From contig NZ_MSCT01000013.1 of NCBI RefSeq assembly GCF_001921865.1, positions 1 to 64,000 on the forward strand: DNA of 64,000 bases, written 5' to 3'. The translations under genes and the position numbers were made by a program. Below, piece after piece: positions 40,600 to 50,078 of the stretch; position 1 is the stretch's first letter; every line of letters begins with the position of its first letter. Below the pieces are notes generated by a model that worked only from the letters and a program-made list of their open reading frames with translations, made no database searches and was not told the DNA's origin. The DNA is from Pseudomonas chlororaphis (GTDB lineage: Bacteria > Pseudomonadota > Gammaproteobacteria > Pseudomonadales > Pseudomonadaceae).

Positions 40600-42189
40600 A
40601 TGGCCAACAACGGACCCGGGCCAATGCCGCGCGTGTTACGGCCCGTCGCTCCCAATCAGAAGCCCAACCCGCGCCCCACCGAACGCACCGCCGAAACCGA
40701 GCAACCCAGCTACGGCGAACAGCTGTGGGCGCAGTATGAGAAGTACGCCAAGGAGCCCACGCCACCGCCCGAAAAGGTCCGGGTGGCACTGCGTATCGGG
40801 GTGTTTTTCGATGGCACGGGCAACAATACCGGCAACTCGGCGATGGGGGAGTTGTGTGGGGCCCAGCACCCTATCGAGCCTCAGGACCTCGATGGCAGTT
40901 GCAAGCCGTATATGAGGGATCCGGAGAGCAGTTATGGGAATGGGGTGAGTAACATCAAAAGGCTGAGTGATTTGTACTATTACAACCGGAAAATAGAAGG
41001 TAGCGAACTGCAAAAGCTTGCCTATCGCTCAATCTACATTGAGGGGATCGGCACACAATCTGGTAAAAAAGACAGCTTGATCACCTCGGGGACAGGGCGT
41101 GGCGACACAGGAGTCGCAGGATGCGTGCAGAAAGCATTTGCTGCGGTCAAGCAGCGTATCGGTGAGGTCCTCGAAGATAATCCTGAAATTGAAATCATCT
41201 CGTTGACCTTCGACACTTTCGGCTTTAGCCGAGGTGCCGCAGCGGCCCGACATTTCGCCAATGAAGTCGTACGCTGGCTGGGTCCGCTTGAGCTGATTCT
41301 GCACGACCACTCCAAGGCCTTGAGCCCACGCTTCAACCGACAGTACGGCAACGATGTTGATATGGGCTTTATCGGCCTGTTCGACACAGTACCGTCGGTT
41401 GCCGGCGTGAGTAATCTGGGTAACGTACGCAGCGCCATTGCCCCAGGAATCAAACTGCACCTCGACCGTCGCTACTTTCGCTCGGTGGTGCAACTGGTCG
41501 CACGCGACGAGTACCGGGCCAACTTTGCCCTGAGTCGGGTCAAGCCTGACCACTTGGAGATCGCCCTGCCCGGCGCGCATTCGGATATCGGCGGTGGTTA
41601 TCTGGATGAGGTACAGGAATGTGTGCTGGTCAATCCGATGCAAGCGCTGGAAGTCTCGATCAATACTGACGTGACCCAGACTTCGATTTACCGGGATGCA
41701 GTCCAGGCAAGAACACGCTGGCTGGCCAAGGGATGGCCCGCGCAATGGCTGGAAATCGTCACACCGGAGCCGATGCTGTTGCCCCAGAATCCACAGGATC
41801 GTCTCGCCCCCCGCAGAAAACGGGTGTATGCCGGCCTACAGCTCAAAAGACCCATGAGCAATAAGCTGGCGGGAGTGTATCTGCGTGTCATGTATGAACT
41901 GGCCAGAAAGAACGGTGTGCGCTTCAAGGTGATTGACGAACAGGATCCGGACTACGTCCTCCCGCAAGAGCTGCAAGCCCTCTGTGACAGATTTGTCGCC
42001 GGTGACTACAGTACGGCGCCAACTGAGGAAAACATGCTCAAGCTGCGTTATATCCATCTCTCGGCCCACTGGAACCACCCGTTTGGCAAACAAAATGGCG
42101 GCAGCCTCAAAGTCGTCTATATCAATGCCCCCACGGCAGATGCCGTGCGTGTGCAACACCCTCACGTACCTGACTGGACGCTTTGGTAA
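40600..42189 (+). CDS. Tle1-family type VI secretion phospholipase effector (DUF2235)
   Basis: 529 residues, no signal peptide. The DUF2235 hydrolase signature FFDGTGNN is near 70. The GFSRG nucleophile elbow has Ser210; the likely acid is Asp262 (LFDTVPS) and the catalytic His is 327 in GAHSDIGGGY. This is the arrangement of Tle1 antibacterial lipases injected by type VI secretion. A Pro-rich N-terminus (1-55) may serve loading. The next gene is a lipoprotein immunity candidate coupled by one base (TAATG). No VgrG, PAAR or Hcp gene lies nearby, so the pair is orphan. Codon use is less GC-rich than in its neighbours, suggesting transfer. Confidence 0.87.
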   Translation: MANNGPGPMPRVLRPVAPNQKPNPRPTERTAETEQPSYGEQLWAQYEKYAKEPTPPPEKVRVALRIGVFFDGTGNNTGNSAMGELCGAQHPIEPQDLDGSCKPYMRDPESSYGNGVSNIKRLSDLYYYNRKIEGSELQKLAYRSIYIEGIGTQSGKKDSLITSGTGRGDTGVAGCVQKAFAAVKQRIGEVLEDNPEIEIISLTFDTFGFSRGAAAARHFANEVVRWLGPLELILHDHSKALSPRFNRQYGNDVDMGFIGLFDTVPSVAGVSNLGNVRSAIAPGIKLHLDRRYFRSVVQLVARDEYRANFALSRVKPDHLEIALPGAHSDIGGGYLDEVQECVLVNPMQALEVSINTDVTQTSIYRDAVQARTRWLAKGWPAQWLEIVTPEPMLLPQNPQDRLAPRRKRVYAGLQLKRPMSNKLAGVYLRVMYELARKNGVRFKVIDEQDPDYVLPQELQALCDRFVAGDYSTAPTEENMLKLRYIHLSAHWNHPFGKQNGGSLKVVYINAPTADAVRVQHPHVPDWTLW

Positions 42190-42845
42190 TGAGAGTACTC
42201 ACCGCCCTACTGTGCGCACTGCTGTTGACTGGCTGTCAGGCCAGTGACCCGCTATCCGCAAAAAACGATCCCAAGGATCCCTGGTGGGAGCTTGGCTTTA
42301 TCGAGCCGTTCTATATGAAGGTTTGGGTCGAAGACAGCGCCGTTGAAGATATCAACGGCAAGCTATTCCGTCGTACTGGGGGCGGTTCCGCAGCAGGTGG
42401 TGATATGGGTTACAACAAAGAGTGGGCCAGAGGATGGGGTGGGGGCGGTGGAGGTAGCGGTAAGTCGGTGGTTGGCGCTGACCTGCCCAAGCGTATTTTC
42501 GTGCGCTGGCAATCGGTGGTGGAACCGAAAACCTATCGGGCATGGATCGATATCCCGGAAGAAGCCCGGAAAATCATGACCATCTCGACGAACCGACGCT
42601 GTCCGGAAACTCCGCACCAGACCGCCCGCTATATGGCATCGGTCTATCTGGGCCTGGCCCCCGGCGGTATCGTGCAAGCCTGGGTCAGGGACGAATGCCA
42701 TCACCCGATCAAAGTCGCCCGCGCCCAGGCCGAAGTCGAGCCGCTCGGCCCGCACCTGGGCAAATCCAACGGTCACTATTACCCCCTGTCCGAAAACGCC
42801 AAACGCTACATAGAGCTATACGGCATCCCCTACGGCAGCTGGTAA
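42189..42845 (+). CDS. DUF2931-type lipoprotein, probable immunity protein to the Tle1-like effector
   Basis: 218 residues from ATG 42189, which shares a base with the effector stop. A lipobox is clear (ALLLTGC, Cys16), so it is anchored in a membrane facing the periplasm, where Tle1 attacks phospholipids. A Gly-rich linker lies near 80-92 and WIDIPEEARK near 120. DUF2931 lipoproteins commonly follow Tle1 genes as Tli immunity proteins. Function is inferred from that pairing. Confidence 0.8.
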   Translation: MRVLTALLCALLLTGCQASDPLSAKNDPKDPWWELGFIEPFYMKVWVEDSAVEDINGKLFRRTGGGSAAGGDMGYNKEWARGWGGGGGGSGKSVVGADLPKRIFVRWQSVVEPKTYRAWIDIPEEARKIMTISTNRRCPETPHQTARYMASVYLGLAPGGIVQAWVRDECHHPIKVARAQAEVEPLGPHLGKSNGHYYPLSENAKRYIELYGIPYGSW

Positions 42846-42985
42846 GCATGCCATCGTGAACCGCCTGAAAGCCCGCTACGCTTGGGCCTGCCACCCTTGC
42901 AATCGCGGAAACAATGAAATTCCGTTTAAGGAATTGATAGCCCCCTAACGAAAGGCGCATGCTAGAGGGCTTGCCTCGCGCTTAT

Positions 42986-43000
42986 ATCATTCCGAATGAT
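42986..43000. promoter_or_regulatory. ATC-N9-GAT dyad, candidate MexT/LysR-type nod box upstream of mexE
   Basis: A perfect 15-bp palindrome (ATCATTC C GAATGAT) 83 bp before mexE. The spacing fits T-N11-A of LysR-type operators and the ATCA-N5-GTCGAT core reported for MexT at mexEF-oprN. The sequence inside the dyad differs from that consensus, so MexT binding is inferred. Confidence 0.5.
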
Positions 43001-43046
43001 AGTTAACTTCGGCTCATTCGATTCGTGCGCCCTGCCCCTGCCGAGC

Positions 43047-43081
43047 ATCATCCGCCCATCTCAAATACATTGGCGGATGAT
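43047..43081 (+). promoter_or_regulatory. Leader hairpin that covers the mexE ribosome-binding site
   Basis: ATCATCCGCC, a 15-nt loop and the exact complement GGCGGATGAT, ending 2 nt before the mexE ATG. The only Shine-Dalgarno-like bases (GGCGGA) are in the right arm, so folding would hide the site. Confidence 0.55.
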
Positions 43082-43083
43082 CC

Positions 43084-44340
43084 ATGGAACAGTCACTCAA
43101 ACACTTACGCTTCCCTCTCGCGGTATTGGCCGTGCTGGTGATGAGCGCCTGCGGCAAGGCCCCGGAAACGGCCGCCAACATGCCCGCCGCCAAAGTCAGT
43201 GTGGCCAAGGTGATCGAACAGCCGGTCAACGAGTGGGACGAATTCACCGGGCGCCTCGAAGCGCCTGAGACCGTACAGATCCGTCCACGGGTTTCCGGGC
43301 AGATCGACCAGGTAGCCTTCACCGAAGGCGCCCTGGTGAAGAAAGGCGACCTGCTGTTCCAGATCGACCCGCGTCCGTTCCAGTCCGAGGTCCGCCGCCT
43401 CGAAGCCCAGTTGCAACAAGCCCGCGCCACCGCCACCCGCAGCGAAAACGAAGCCCAGCGCGGCGAACGCCTGCGCACCAGCAACGCCATTTCCGCCGAA
43501 CTGGCCGACTCGCGCACCACCGCCGCCCAGGAAGCCCGCGCCGGCGTCGCGGCGATCCAGGCCCAGCTGGACCTGGCCCGCCTGAACCTGAGCTTCACCC
43601 GGGTCGCCGCGCCGATCAGCGGCCGCGTCAGCCGCGCAGAAATCACCGCCGGCAACCTGGTGACCGCCGACGTCACCCCGCTGACCAGCGTGGTCTCCAC
43701 CGACAAGGTCTACGCCTACTTCGACGCCGACGAACGTGTGTACCTCAAGTACACCCAGCTTGCCCGCCAAGGCCAACGCGGCCAGACCACCCCGGTCTAC
43801 CTCGGCCTGTCCAACGAAGACGGCCACCCGCACCTGGGCCAGATGAACTTCGTCGACAACCAGGTCAACCCGCAGACCGGCACCATCCGCGGTCGCGCGG
43901 TGTTCGACAACAGCGACGGCAGCTACACCCCCGGCCTCTATGCGCGCCTGAAACTGGTGGGCAGCGGCACCTACTCCGCCGTGCTGATCAACGACGAAGC
44001 GGTGGGCACCGACCTGGGCAAGAAATTCGTCCTGGTGATGGCCGCCGACAACAAGCCGGCGTACCGCGCGGTCGAGCTGGGTCCGAAAATCGAAGGCCTG
44101 CGTATCGTGCGGACCGGCCTGAGCAAGGACGACACCATCATCGTCAAGGGCCTGCAACGTGCCCGTCCGGGCGCGCCGGTCACCCCCGAAGTGATTCCGA
44201 TGGCCAGCAAGGAAACCCTCGCCGCCCTGGCGCAACAACGACAAGCCCTGGAAGCCAGCAACCTGCCTCAAGTCGTCCCCGCCAAGGGCACGCCTGAAGC
44301 GGCTGCGAAGTTGGCCAGCGCTGCGACCCCACGCGGTTAA
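43084..44340 (+). CDS. mexE: RND efflux periplasmic adaptor MexE
   Basis: 418 residues. A lipoprotein-type signal (LAVLAVLVMSAC) is followed by the adaptor fold: lipoyl halves (VQIRPRVSGQIDQVAF and VAAPISGRVSRAEI), an alpha-hairpin (about 100-165), and a beta-barrel with VDNQVNPQTGTIRGRAVF. It links MexF to the OprN channel. Gene order and similarity of all three products fit mexEF-oprN, the multidrug pump known for chloramphenicol, quinolone and trimethoprim efflux. No mexT lies in the window. Translation may be damped by the leader hairpin. Confidence 0.9.
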   Translation: MEQSLKHLRFPLAVLAVLVMSACGKAPETAANMPAAKVSVAKVIEQPVNEWDEFTGRLEAPETVQIRPRVSGQIDQVAFTEGALVKKGDLLFQIDPRPFQSEVRRLEAQLQQARATATRSENEAQRGERLRTSNAISAELADSRTTAAQEARAGVAAIQAQLDLARLNLSFTRVAAPISGRVSRAEITAGNLVTADVTPLTSVVSTDKVYAYFDADERVYLKYTQLARQGQRGQTTPVYLGLSNEDGHPHLGQMNFVDNQVNPQTGTIRGRAVFDNSDGSYTPGLYARLKLVGSGTYSAVLINDEAVGTDLGKKFVLVMAADNKPAYRAVELGPKIEGLRIVRTGLSKDDTIIVKGLQRARPGAPVTPEVIPMASKETLAALAQQRQALEASNLPQVVPAKGTPEAAAKLASAATPRG

Positions 44341-44355
44341 GGGAAACGACTCAAG

Positions 44356-47300
44356 ATGAATTTCTCCCAATTCTTCATTTCACGGCCGATCTTCGCAGCG
44401 GTGCTGTCGCTGCTGATCCTGATCGCCGGCTCCATCTCACTGTTCCAGCTACCGATCAGCGAATACCCGGAAGTGGTGCCGCCGACCGTGGTGGTGCGCG
44501 CCAACTTCCCGGGCGCCAACCCGAAAGTCATCGGCGAAACCGTGGCCGCGCCGCTGGAGCAGGCCATCACCGGCGTCGAGAACATGCTCTACATGTCCTC
44601 GCAGTCCACCTCCGACGGCAAGATCACCCTGACCATCACCTTCGCCCTGGGCACCGACCTGGACAACGCGCAGGTGCAGGTGCAGAACCGTGTGACCCGG
44701 ACCGAGCCCAAGTTGCCGGAAGAAGTGACGCGCATCGGTATCACCGTGGACAAGGCCTCCCCCGACCTGACCATGGTCGTGCACTTGACCTCGCCGGACA
44801 AACGCTACGACATGCTCTACCTGTCCAACTACGCGATCCTCAATATCAAGGATGAGCTGGCGCGCCTGGGCGGCGTCGGCGACGTGCAGCTGTTCGGCAT
44901 GGGCGACTACTCGCTGCGGGTCTGGCTCGATCCGAACAAGACCGCTTCGCGCAACCTGACCGCCACCGACGTGGTCAGCGCAATCCGCGAGCAGAACCGC
45001 CAGGTGGCCGCCGGTACCCTGGGCGCGCCTCCCGCGCCGAGCGCCACCAGCTTCCAGATGGCGGTCAATACCCAGGGCCGCCTGGTGACCGAGGAAGAGT
45101 TCGAGAACATCATCATCCGCGCCGGCGAGAACGGCGAGATCACCCGCCTCAAGGACATCGCCCGGGTCGAGCTGGGGTCCAACCAGTACGCCCTGCGTTC
45201 GTTGCTGAACAACCAGCCGGCGGTGGCGATCCCGATCTTCCAGCGCCCGGGCTCCAACGCCATCCAGATCTCCAACGAAGTACGGGCCAAGATGGCCGAA
45301 CTGAAGAAGAGCTTCCCCGAAGGCATGGACTTCAGCATCGTCTACGACCCGACCATCTTCGTGCGCGGCTCCATCGAAGCGGTGGTGCACACCCTGTTCG
45401 AAGCGCTGGTCCTGGTGGTGCTGGTGGTGATCCTGTTCCTGCAGACCTGGCGCGCCTCGATCATCCCCCTGGTGGCCGTGCCGGTCTCGCTGATCGGGAC
45501 CTTCGCGGTGATGCATTTGTTCGGTTTCTCGCTCAACGCCCTGTCGCTGTTCGGGCTGGTGCTCGCCATCGGTATCGTGGTGGACGACGCCATCGTGGTG
45601 GTGGAGAACGTCGAGCGTAATATCGGCCTCGGCCTGAACCCGGTGGAAGCCACCAAGCGCGCCATGCGCGAAGTGACCGGGCCGATCATCGCCACCGCCC
45701 TGGTGCTCTGCGCGGTGTTCGTGCCGGCGGCCTTCATCAGCGGCCTGACCGGGCAGTTCTACAAGCAGTTCGCCCTGACCATCGCGATTTCCACGGTGAT
45801 CTCGGCCTTCAACTCCCTGACCCTGTCGCCGGCCCTGGCCGCGGTACTGCTCAAGGACCACCACGCGCCGAAGGACCGTTTCTCCCGGCTCCTGGAAAAA
45901 CTCCTGGGCGGCTGGCTGTTCAAACCGTTCAACCGCTTCTTCGACCGGGCCAGCCACAGCTACGTCGGCACCGTGCGCCGGGTCATCCGCGGCAGCGGCA
46001 TCGCCCTGTTCCTCTATGCGGGCCTGATGGTCCTGACCTGGCTCGGCTTCGCCCACACGCCGATGGGCTTCGTCCCGGCGCAGGACAAGCAGTACCTGGT
46101 GGCCTTCGCCCAACTGCCGGACGCCGCGAGCCTGGACCGCACCGAAGACGTGATCAAGCGCATGTCGGACCTTGCCCTCAAGCAACCCGGCGTGGAAAGC
46201 GCGGTGGCCTTCCCCGGCCTGTCGATCAACGGTTTCACCAACAGCCCGAACAACGGCATCGTGTTCGTGACCCTCAAGCCCTTCGACGAGCGCAAGGACC
46301 CGAGCATGTCCGCCGGGGCCATCGCCGGTGCGTTGAACGGCAAGTACGCGGATATCCAGGACGCCTACATGGCGATCTTCCCACCGCCGCCGGTACAGGG
46401 CCTGGGGACCATTGGCGGCTTCCGCCTGCAAGTCGAGGACCGCGGCGGCATGGGTTACGACGAGCTGTATAAAGAAGTGCAGAACGTCATTGCCAAGAGC
46501 CGCAACGTGCCGGAACTGGCCGGGCTGTTCACCAGCTACCAGGTCAACGTGCCCCAGGTCGATGCCGCCATCGACCGGGAAAAGGCCAAGACCCACGGCG
46601 TGGCGATCAGCGACATCTTCGACACCCTGCAGATCTACCTGGGCTCGCTGTACGCCAACGACTTCAACCGTTTTGGCCGCACCTACCAGGTCAACGTCCA
46701 GGCCGAGCAGCAGTTCCGCCTCGAAGCCGAGCAGATCGGCCAGCTGAAAGTGCGCAACAACAAGGGCGAGATGATCCCGCTGGCGACCTTCATCAAGGTC
46801 AGCGACACCGCCGGTCCCGACCGCGTGATGCACTACAACGGCTTCGTCACCGCGGAAATCAACGGCGCGGCCGCACCGGGCTACAGCTCCGGCCAGGCGG
46901 AAGCGGCGATCGAGAAACTGCTCAAGGAAGAATTGCCCAACGGCATGACCTACGAATGGACCGAGCTGACCTTCCAGCAGATCCTCGCCGGTAACACCGC
47001 GCTGTTCGTCTTCCCGCTCTGCGTGCTGCTGGCGTTCCTGGTGCTGGCCGCGCAATACGAGAGCTGGAGCCTGCCGCTGGCGGTGATCCTGATCGTGCCG
47101 ATGACCCTGCTGTCGGCCATCACCGGGGTGATCCTGTCCGGTGGCGACAACAACATCTTCACCCAGATCGGCCTGATCGTACTGGTGGGCCTGGCGTGCA
47201 AGAACGCGATCCTGATCGTCGAGTTCGCCAAGGACAAACAGGAAGAAGGCCTCGACCCGCTGGCCGCGGTCCTGGAAGCCTGCCGCCTGCGTCTGCGGCC

Positions 47301-47535
47301 GATCCTGATGACCTCGTTCGCCTTCATCATGGGCGTGGTGCCCCTGGTGTTCTCCAGCGGCGCCGGCGCGGAAATGCGCCATGCCATGGGGGTCGCGGTG
47401 TTCTCCGGGATGCTCGGGGTGACCTTCTTCGGCCTGCTGTTGACCCCGGTGTTCTACGTCCTGATCCGCAACTATGTGGAGCGCAGCGAAGCCCGCAAAG
47501 CGACCCGCGCCCTGAAACTGGAGCCGCAACAATGA
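44356..47535 (+). CDS. mexF: RND efflux transporter MexF
   Basis: 1059 residues, standard for HAE1-type RND pumps. The start MNFSQFFISRPIFAAVLSLL, the two large periplasmic loops and 12 membrane helices are present. The proton-relay helix 4 has LVLAIGIVVDDAIVVVENVE with the two essential Asp, and GLACKNAILIVEFAKD lies in the second half. It lies 15 nt after mexE and overlaps oprN by 4 nt. It exports drugs and probably natural metabolites, driven by protons. Confidence 0.93.
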   Translation: MNFSQFFISRPIFAAVLSLLILIAGSISLFQLPISEYPEVVPPTVVVRANFPGANPKVIGETVAAPLEQAITGVENMLYMSSQSTSDGKITLTITFALGTDLDNAQVQVQNRVTRTEPKLPEEVTRIGITVDKASPDLTMVVHLTSPDKRYDMLYLSNYAILNIKDELARLGGVGDVQLFGMGDYSLRVWLDPNKTASRNLTATDVVSAIREQNRQVAAGTLGAPPAPSATSFQMAVNTQGRLVTEEEFENIIIRAGENGEITRLKDIARVELGSNQYALRSLLNNQPAVAIPIFQRPGSNAIQISNEVRAKMAELKKSFPEGMDFSIVYDPTIFVRGSIEAVVHTLFEALVLVVLVVILFLQTWRASIIPLVAVPVSLIGTFAVMHLFGFSLNALSLFGLVLAIGIVVDDAIVVVENVERNIGLGLNPVEATKRAMREVTGPIIATALVLCAVFVPAAFISGLTGQFYKQFALTIAISTVISAFNSLTLSPALAAVLLKDHHAPKDRFSRLLEKLLGGWLFKPFNRFFDRASHSYVGTVRRVIRGSGIALFLYAGLMVLTWLGFAHTPMGFVPAQDKQYLVAFAQLPDAASLDRTEDVIKRMSDLALKQPGVESAVAFPGLSINGFTNSPNNGIVFVTLKPFDERKDPSMSAGAIAGALNGKYADIQDAYMAIFPPPPVQGLGTIGGFRLQVEDRGGMGYDELYKEVQNVIAKSRNVPELAGLFTSYQVNVPQVDAAIDREKAKTHGVAISDIFDTLQIYLGSLYANDFNRFGRTYQVNVQAEQQFRLEAEQIGQLKVRNNKGEMIPLATFIKVSDTAGPDRVMHYNGFVTAEINGAAAPGYSSGQAEAAIEKLLKEELPNGMTYEWTELTFQQILAGNTALFVFPLCVLLAFLVLAAQYESWSLPLAVILIVPMTLLSAITGVILSGGDNNIFTQIGLIVLVGLACKNAILIVEFAKDKQEEGLDPLAAVLEACRLRLRPILMTSFAFIMGVVPLVFSSGAGAEMRHAMGVAVFSGMLGVTFFGLLLTPVFYVLIRNYVERSEARKATRALKLEPQQ

Positions 47536-48953
47536 GTCCGAAAGTCTTCCTGCCGAGCTTGCTGGTCCTGGCCCTGAGCGCCTGTGCCGTCGGCCCCGAC
47601 TACCAGACCCCGGCCACCGAGGCGGCGCACATCGCGGCCGCCACCGACGGCGCCGCGGGCCAGAAGAACTTCGACCGCGCGCGCTTCGAGGGGATCTGGT
47701 GGCAGCAGTTCGACGACCCGGTGCTCAACCAGCTGGTGACCCAGTCCCTGCAGGGCAACCGCGAGCTGCGCGTGGCCTTCGCCCGTCTGCGCGCCGCCCG
47801 GGCGATTCGCGACGACGCCAGCAACGACGCCATGCCGACCATCACCAGCCGCGCCAGCAGCGATTTGGCCAAGGGCCAGATCCCTGGCCAGACCACCCGC
47901 CGGGTCAACAGCGAACGCTACGACCTGGGCCTGGACATGGCCTGGGAAGTGGACCTGTTCGGCCGCATCCAGCGCAACCTGGAAGCCACCGACGCCGACC
48001 AGCAGGCCGCCGAGGCCGACCTCTACCAGCTGCAAGTCACCATGATCGCCGAGCTGGTGGACGCCTACGGCCAGCTGCGCGGCGCCCAACTGCGGGAAAA
48101 GATCGCCCTGGCCAACCTGGAGAACCAGCAGGAGTCGCGCAAGATCACCGAAAGCCTGCGCGACGCCGGGGTCGGCGACCAGCTCGACGTGGTCCGCGCC
48201 GATGCGCGCCTGGCCGCGGTGGAAGCCAGCGTGCCGCAACTGCAAGCCGAACAGGTGCGCCAGCGCAATCGCATCGCCACCCTGCTGGGCGAGCGCCCGG
48301 ACAAGCTCAGCGTCGACCTGGCGCCGGCGAAATTGCCGGCGATCGCCAAGGCCCTGCCGATCGGCGACCCGGGCGAACTGCTGCAACGGCGCCCGGACAT
48401 CCTCAGCGCCGAACGCCAGCTGGCCGCCGCCACCGCGCGGATCGGCGTGGCCAAGGCCGACCTGTTCCCGCGGGTCAGCCTCAGCGGTTTCCTCGGCTTC
48501 ACCGCCGGGCGCGGTTCGCAGATCGGCTCCTCGGCCGCCAATGCCTGGGCCCTGGGCCCGAGCATCACCTGGGCGGCCTTCGACCTGGGTAGCGTGCGGG
48601 CCCGCCTGCGCGGCGCCAATGCCAACGCCGACGGCGCCCTGGCGACCTATGAGCAGCAAGTGCTGCTGGCCCTGGAAGAATCGGAAAACGCCTTCAGCGA
48701 CTACGGCAAGCGCCAGCAACGCCTGATCTCGCTGATTCGCCAGAGCGAGTCGAGCCGCGCCGCGGCCGATCTGGCGGAGATCCGCTACCGCGAAGGCACC
48801 GTGGACTTCCTGGTGCTGCTCGACGCTCAGCGCGAACGCCTGGCCGCCGAAGACTCCCAGGCCCAGGCCGAGGTCGACCTGTACCGCGGCATCGTCGCCA
48901 TCTACAAGGCCCTGGGCGGCGGCTGGCAGCCTGAGACGGTGGCCAGCAAGTAA
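47532..48953 (+). CDS. oprN: Outer-membrane efflux channel OprN
   Basis: 473 residues from ATG 47532, overlapping the mexF stop (ATGA). A lipobox (LALSACAVG) gives an acylated outer-membrane protein. The OprM-family pattern follows: WWQQFDDPVLNQLV near the N-terminus, GLDMAWEVDLFGR, LLQRRPDILSAERQLAAA and FPRVSLSGFLGF. An intrinsic terminator follows 45 nt after the stop. Confidence 0.92.
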   Translation: MSPKVFLPSLLVLALSACAVGPDYQTPATEAAHIAAATDGAAGQKNFDRARFEGIWWQQFDDPVLNQLVTQSLQGNRELRVAFARLRAARAIRDDASNDAMPTITSRASSDLAKGQIPGQTTRRVNSERYDLGLDMAWEVDLFGRIQRNLEATDADQQAAEADLYQLQVTMIAELVDAYGQLRGAQLREKIALANLENQQESRKITESLRDAGVGDQLDVVRADARLAAVEASVPQLQAEQVRQRNRIATLLGERPDKLSVDLAPAKLPAIAKALPIGDPGELLQRRPDILSAERQLAAATARIGVAKADLFPRVSLSGFLGFTAGRGSQIGSSAANAWALGPSITWAAFDLGSVRARLRGANANADGALATYEQQVLLALEESENAFSDYGKRQQRLISLIRQSESSRAAADLAEIRYREGTVDFLVLLDAQRERLAAEDSQAQAEVDLYRGIVAIYKALGGGWQPETVASK

Positions 48954-48998
48954 GGTTTCAACGCGCTCCTTTGGTTGGCCGCAACCAACCAAATCTTT

Positions 48999-49033
48999 GC
49001 CCCGTGTTCTCATTCGGTCGCGGGGCTTTTTTT
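48999..49033 (+). terminator. Intrinsic terminator of mexEF-oprN
   Basis: GCCCCG ... CGGGGC stem followed by seven T. A second small stem (GGTTGG/CCAACC) precedes it at about 48973-48990. Confidence 0.8.
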
Positions 49034-49048
49034 CGCCCCTGGAAAAGC

Positions 49049-49112
49049 ATCGCGAGCAAGCTCGCTCCTACACGGTCGATGCGGTTCCTGTAGGAGCGAG
49101 CTTGCTCACGAT
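49049..49112. repeat. REP-type inverted pair (AGCTCGCTCCTACA family)
   Basis: ATCG-CGAGCAAGCTCGCTCCTACA on the left and its near-complement TGTAGGAGCGAGCTTGCTCACGAT on the right, 16 bp apart. It is the same element family as at 31178-31256 and lies between convergent operons. Confidence 0.8.
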
Positions 49113-49130
49113 AGCGCCCTCACCTGCCCC

Positions 49131-50078
49131 TTATTCCAGCACCGTCACCGTCGCCGTGGTCCCCGCACGCAGCGTGCCCTTGCCCGGGTAGTCGGGGTCG
49201 ATGGCTATTCGCACCGGCACCCGCTGCGCCAGCTTGACCCAGGTGTAGCTGGGGTTGATGTTGGCCAGCAGGCGGTTGCCCTGGGAGTTCTCGCGGTCGG
49301 TAATGGCAAAGGCGATGCTCTGCACCTTGCCGCCGAAGGTCTCGCCGCTCATCAGCTGGATGCGTACCGCGCTGCCCTCGCCGATCCGCGGCAGCTTGGT
49401 TTCCTCGAAGTAACCGCTGACATAGAAGGAATCGCTGTCTACCAGCGCCAGCAAGGCGCCGCCGGCGGTGGCGTAGTCGCCCTCGCGGGTCTGCAGGTTG
49501 GTCACGTAGCCGCTGACGGGGGCCTCGACCCGGGTGCGCTGCAAGTCCAGCTCGGCCTGGGTCAGCGCCGCCTGCGCCAGCTGCACGTTGGCCTGGGCCA
49601 GGCCGAGGTTGGCCTGGTTGCGCAACAGGTCGGCCTGGGCCACCGCCACATCGGTGCTGGACTTCTCCCACTCCTCGCCGGAAATCGCGAAGCCCTGCTT
49701 CAGGGTCCGGCGCCGGCGCTCCTCGCTTTGCCGCTGCTTGAGTAGCGCGGTGCTGGAGGTGATCGCCGCCTCGGACTGGCCCAGGCTGGCCCGGGCCACC
49801 TCCACCGAGCGCCGGGCATGCTCCACGGCCAGGGCATAGCGCGCCGGGTCGATCTCCAGCAGCAACTGGCCCTTGTCCACGTGCTGGTTGTCCTGCACCC
49901 GCAGGCTGACCAGGCGCCCGGCGACGTCCGCCGACAGGGTCACGACGTCGGCGCGCACCCGCGCATCGCGGGTCCAGGGCGCGCGGGTGTAATGCTCCCA
50001 GGCGAACCAGCCGAGCACGAGCGCCAGCAACACGGCCACCAGGGTGATCGAACGGGCCAGGGTGTTTTTCAGGTTCAT
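49131..50078 (-). CDS. HlyD/EmrA-type efflux adaptor (AaeA-like)
   Basis: 315 residues with one N-terminal membrane anchor (ITLVAVLLALVLGWFAWEHY) and TRAPWTRDARVRADVV, the standard opening of AaeA/EmrA-type adaptors. It has a coiled-coil hairpin (about 80-170), the lipoyl half VEAPVSGYVTNL, and a beta-barrel ending in RAGTTATVTVLE. Third gene of the minus-strand efflux operon; its ATG overlaps the DUF1656 stop by 4 nt. By analogy to AaeAB it exports aromatic acids or similar compounds; the substrate is not shown. Confidence 0.88.
   Translation of the reverse strand: MNLKNTLARSITLVAVLLALVLGWFAWEHYTRAPWTRDARVRADVVTLSADVAGRLVSLRVQDNQHVDKGQLLLEIDPARYALAVEHARRSVEVARASLGQSEAAITSSTALLKQRQSEERRRRTLKQGFAISGEEWEKSSTDVAVAQADLLRNQANLGLAQANVQLAQAALTQAELDLQRTRVEAPVSGYVTNLQTREGDYATAGGALLALVDSDSFYVSGYFEETKLPRIGEGSAVRIQLMSGETFGGKVQSIAFAITDRENSQGNRLLANINPSYTWVKLAQRVPVRIAIDPDYPGKGTLRAGTTATVTVLE

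Noticed and set aside
44449-47532. 1027-codon minus-strand frame opposite mexF
   Set aside because: Antisense of an intact RND pump; His/Asp/Gln-rich shadow.
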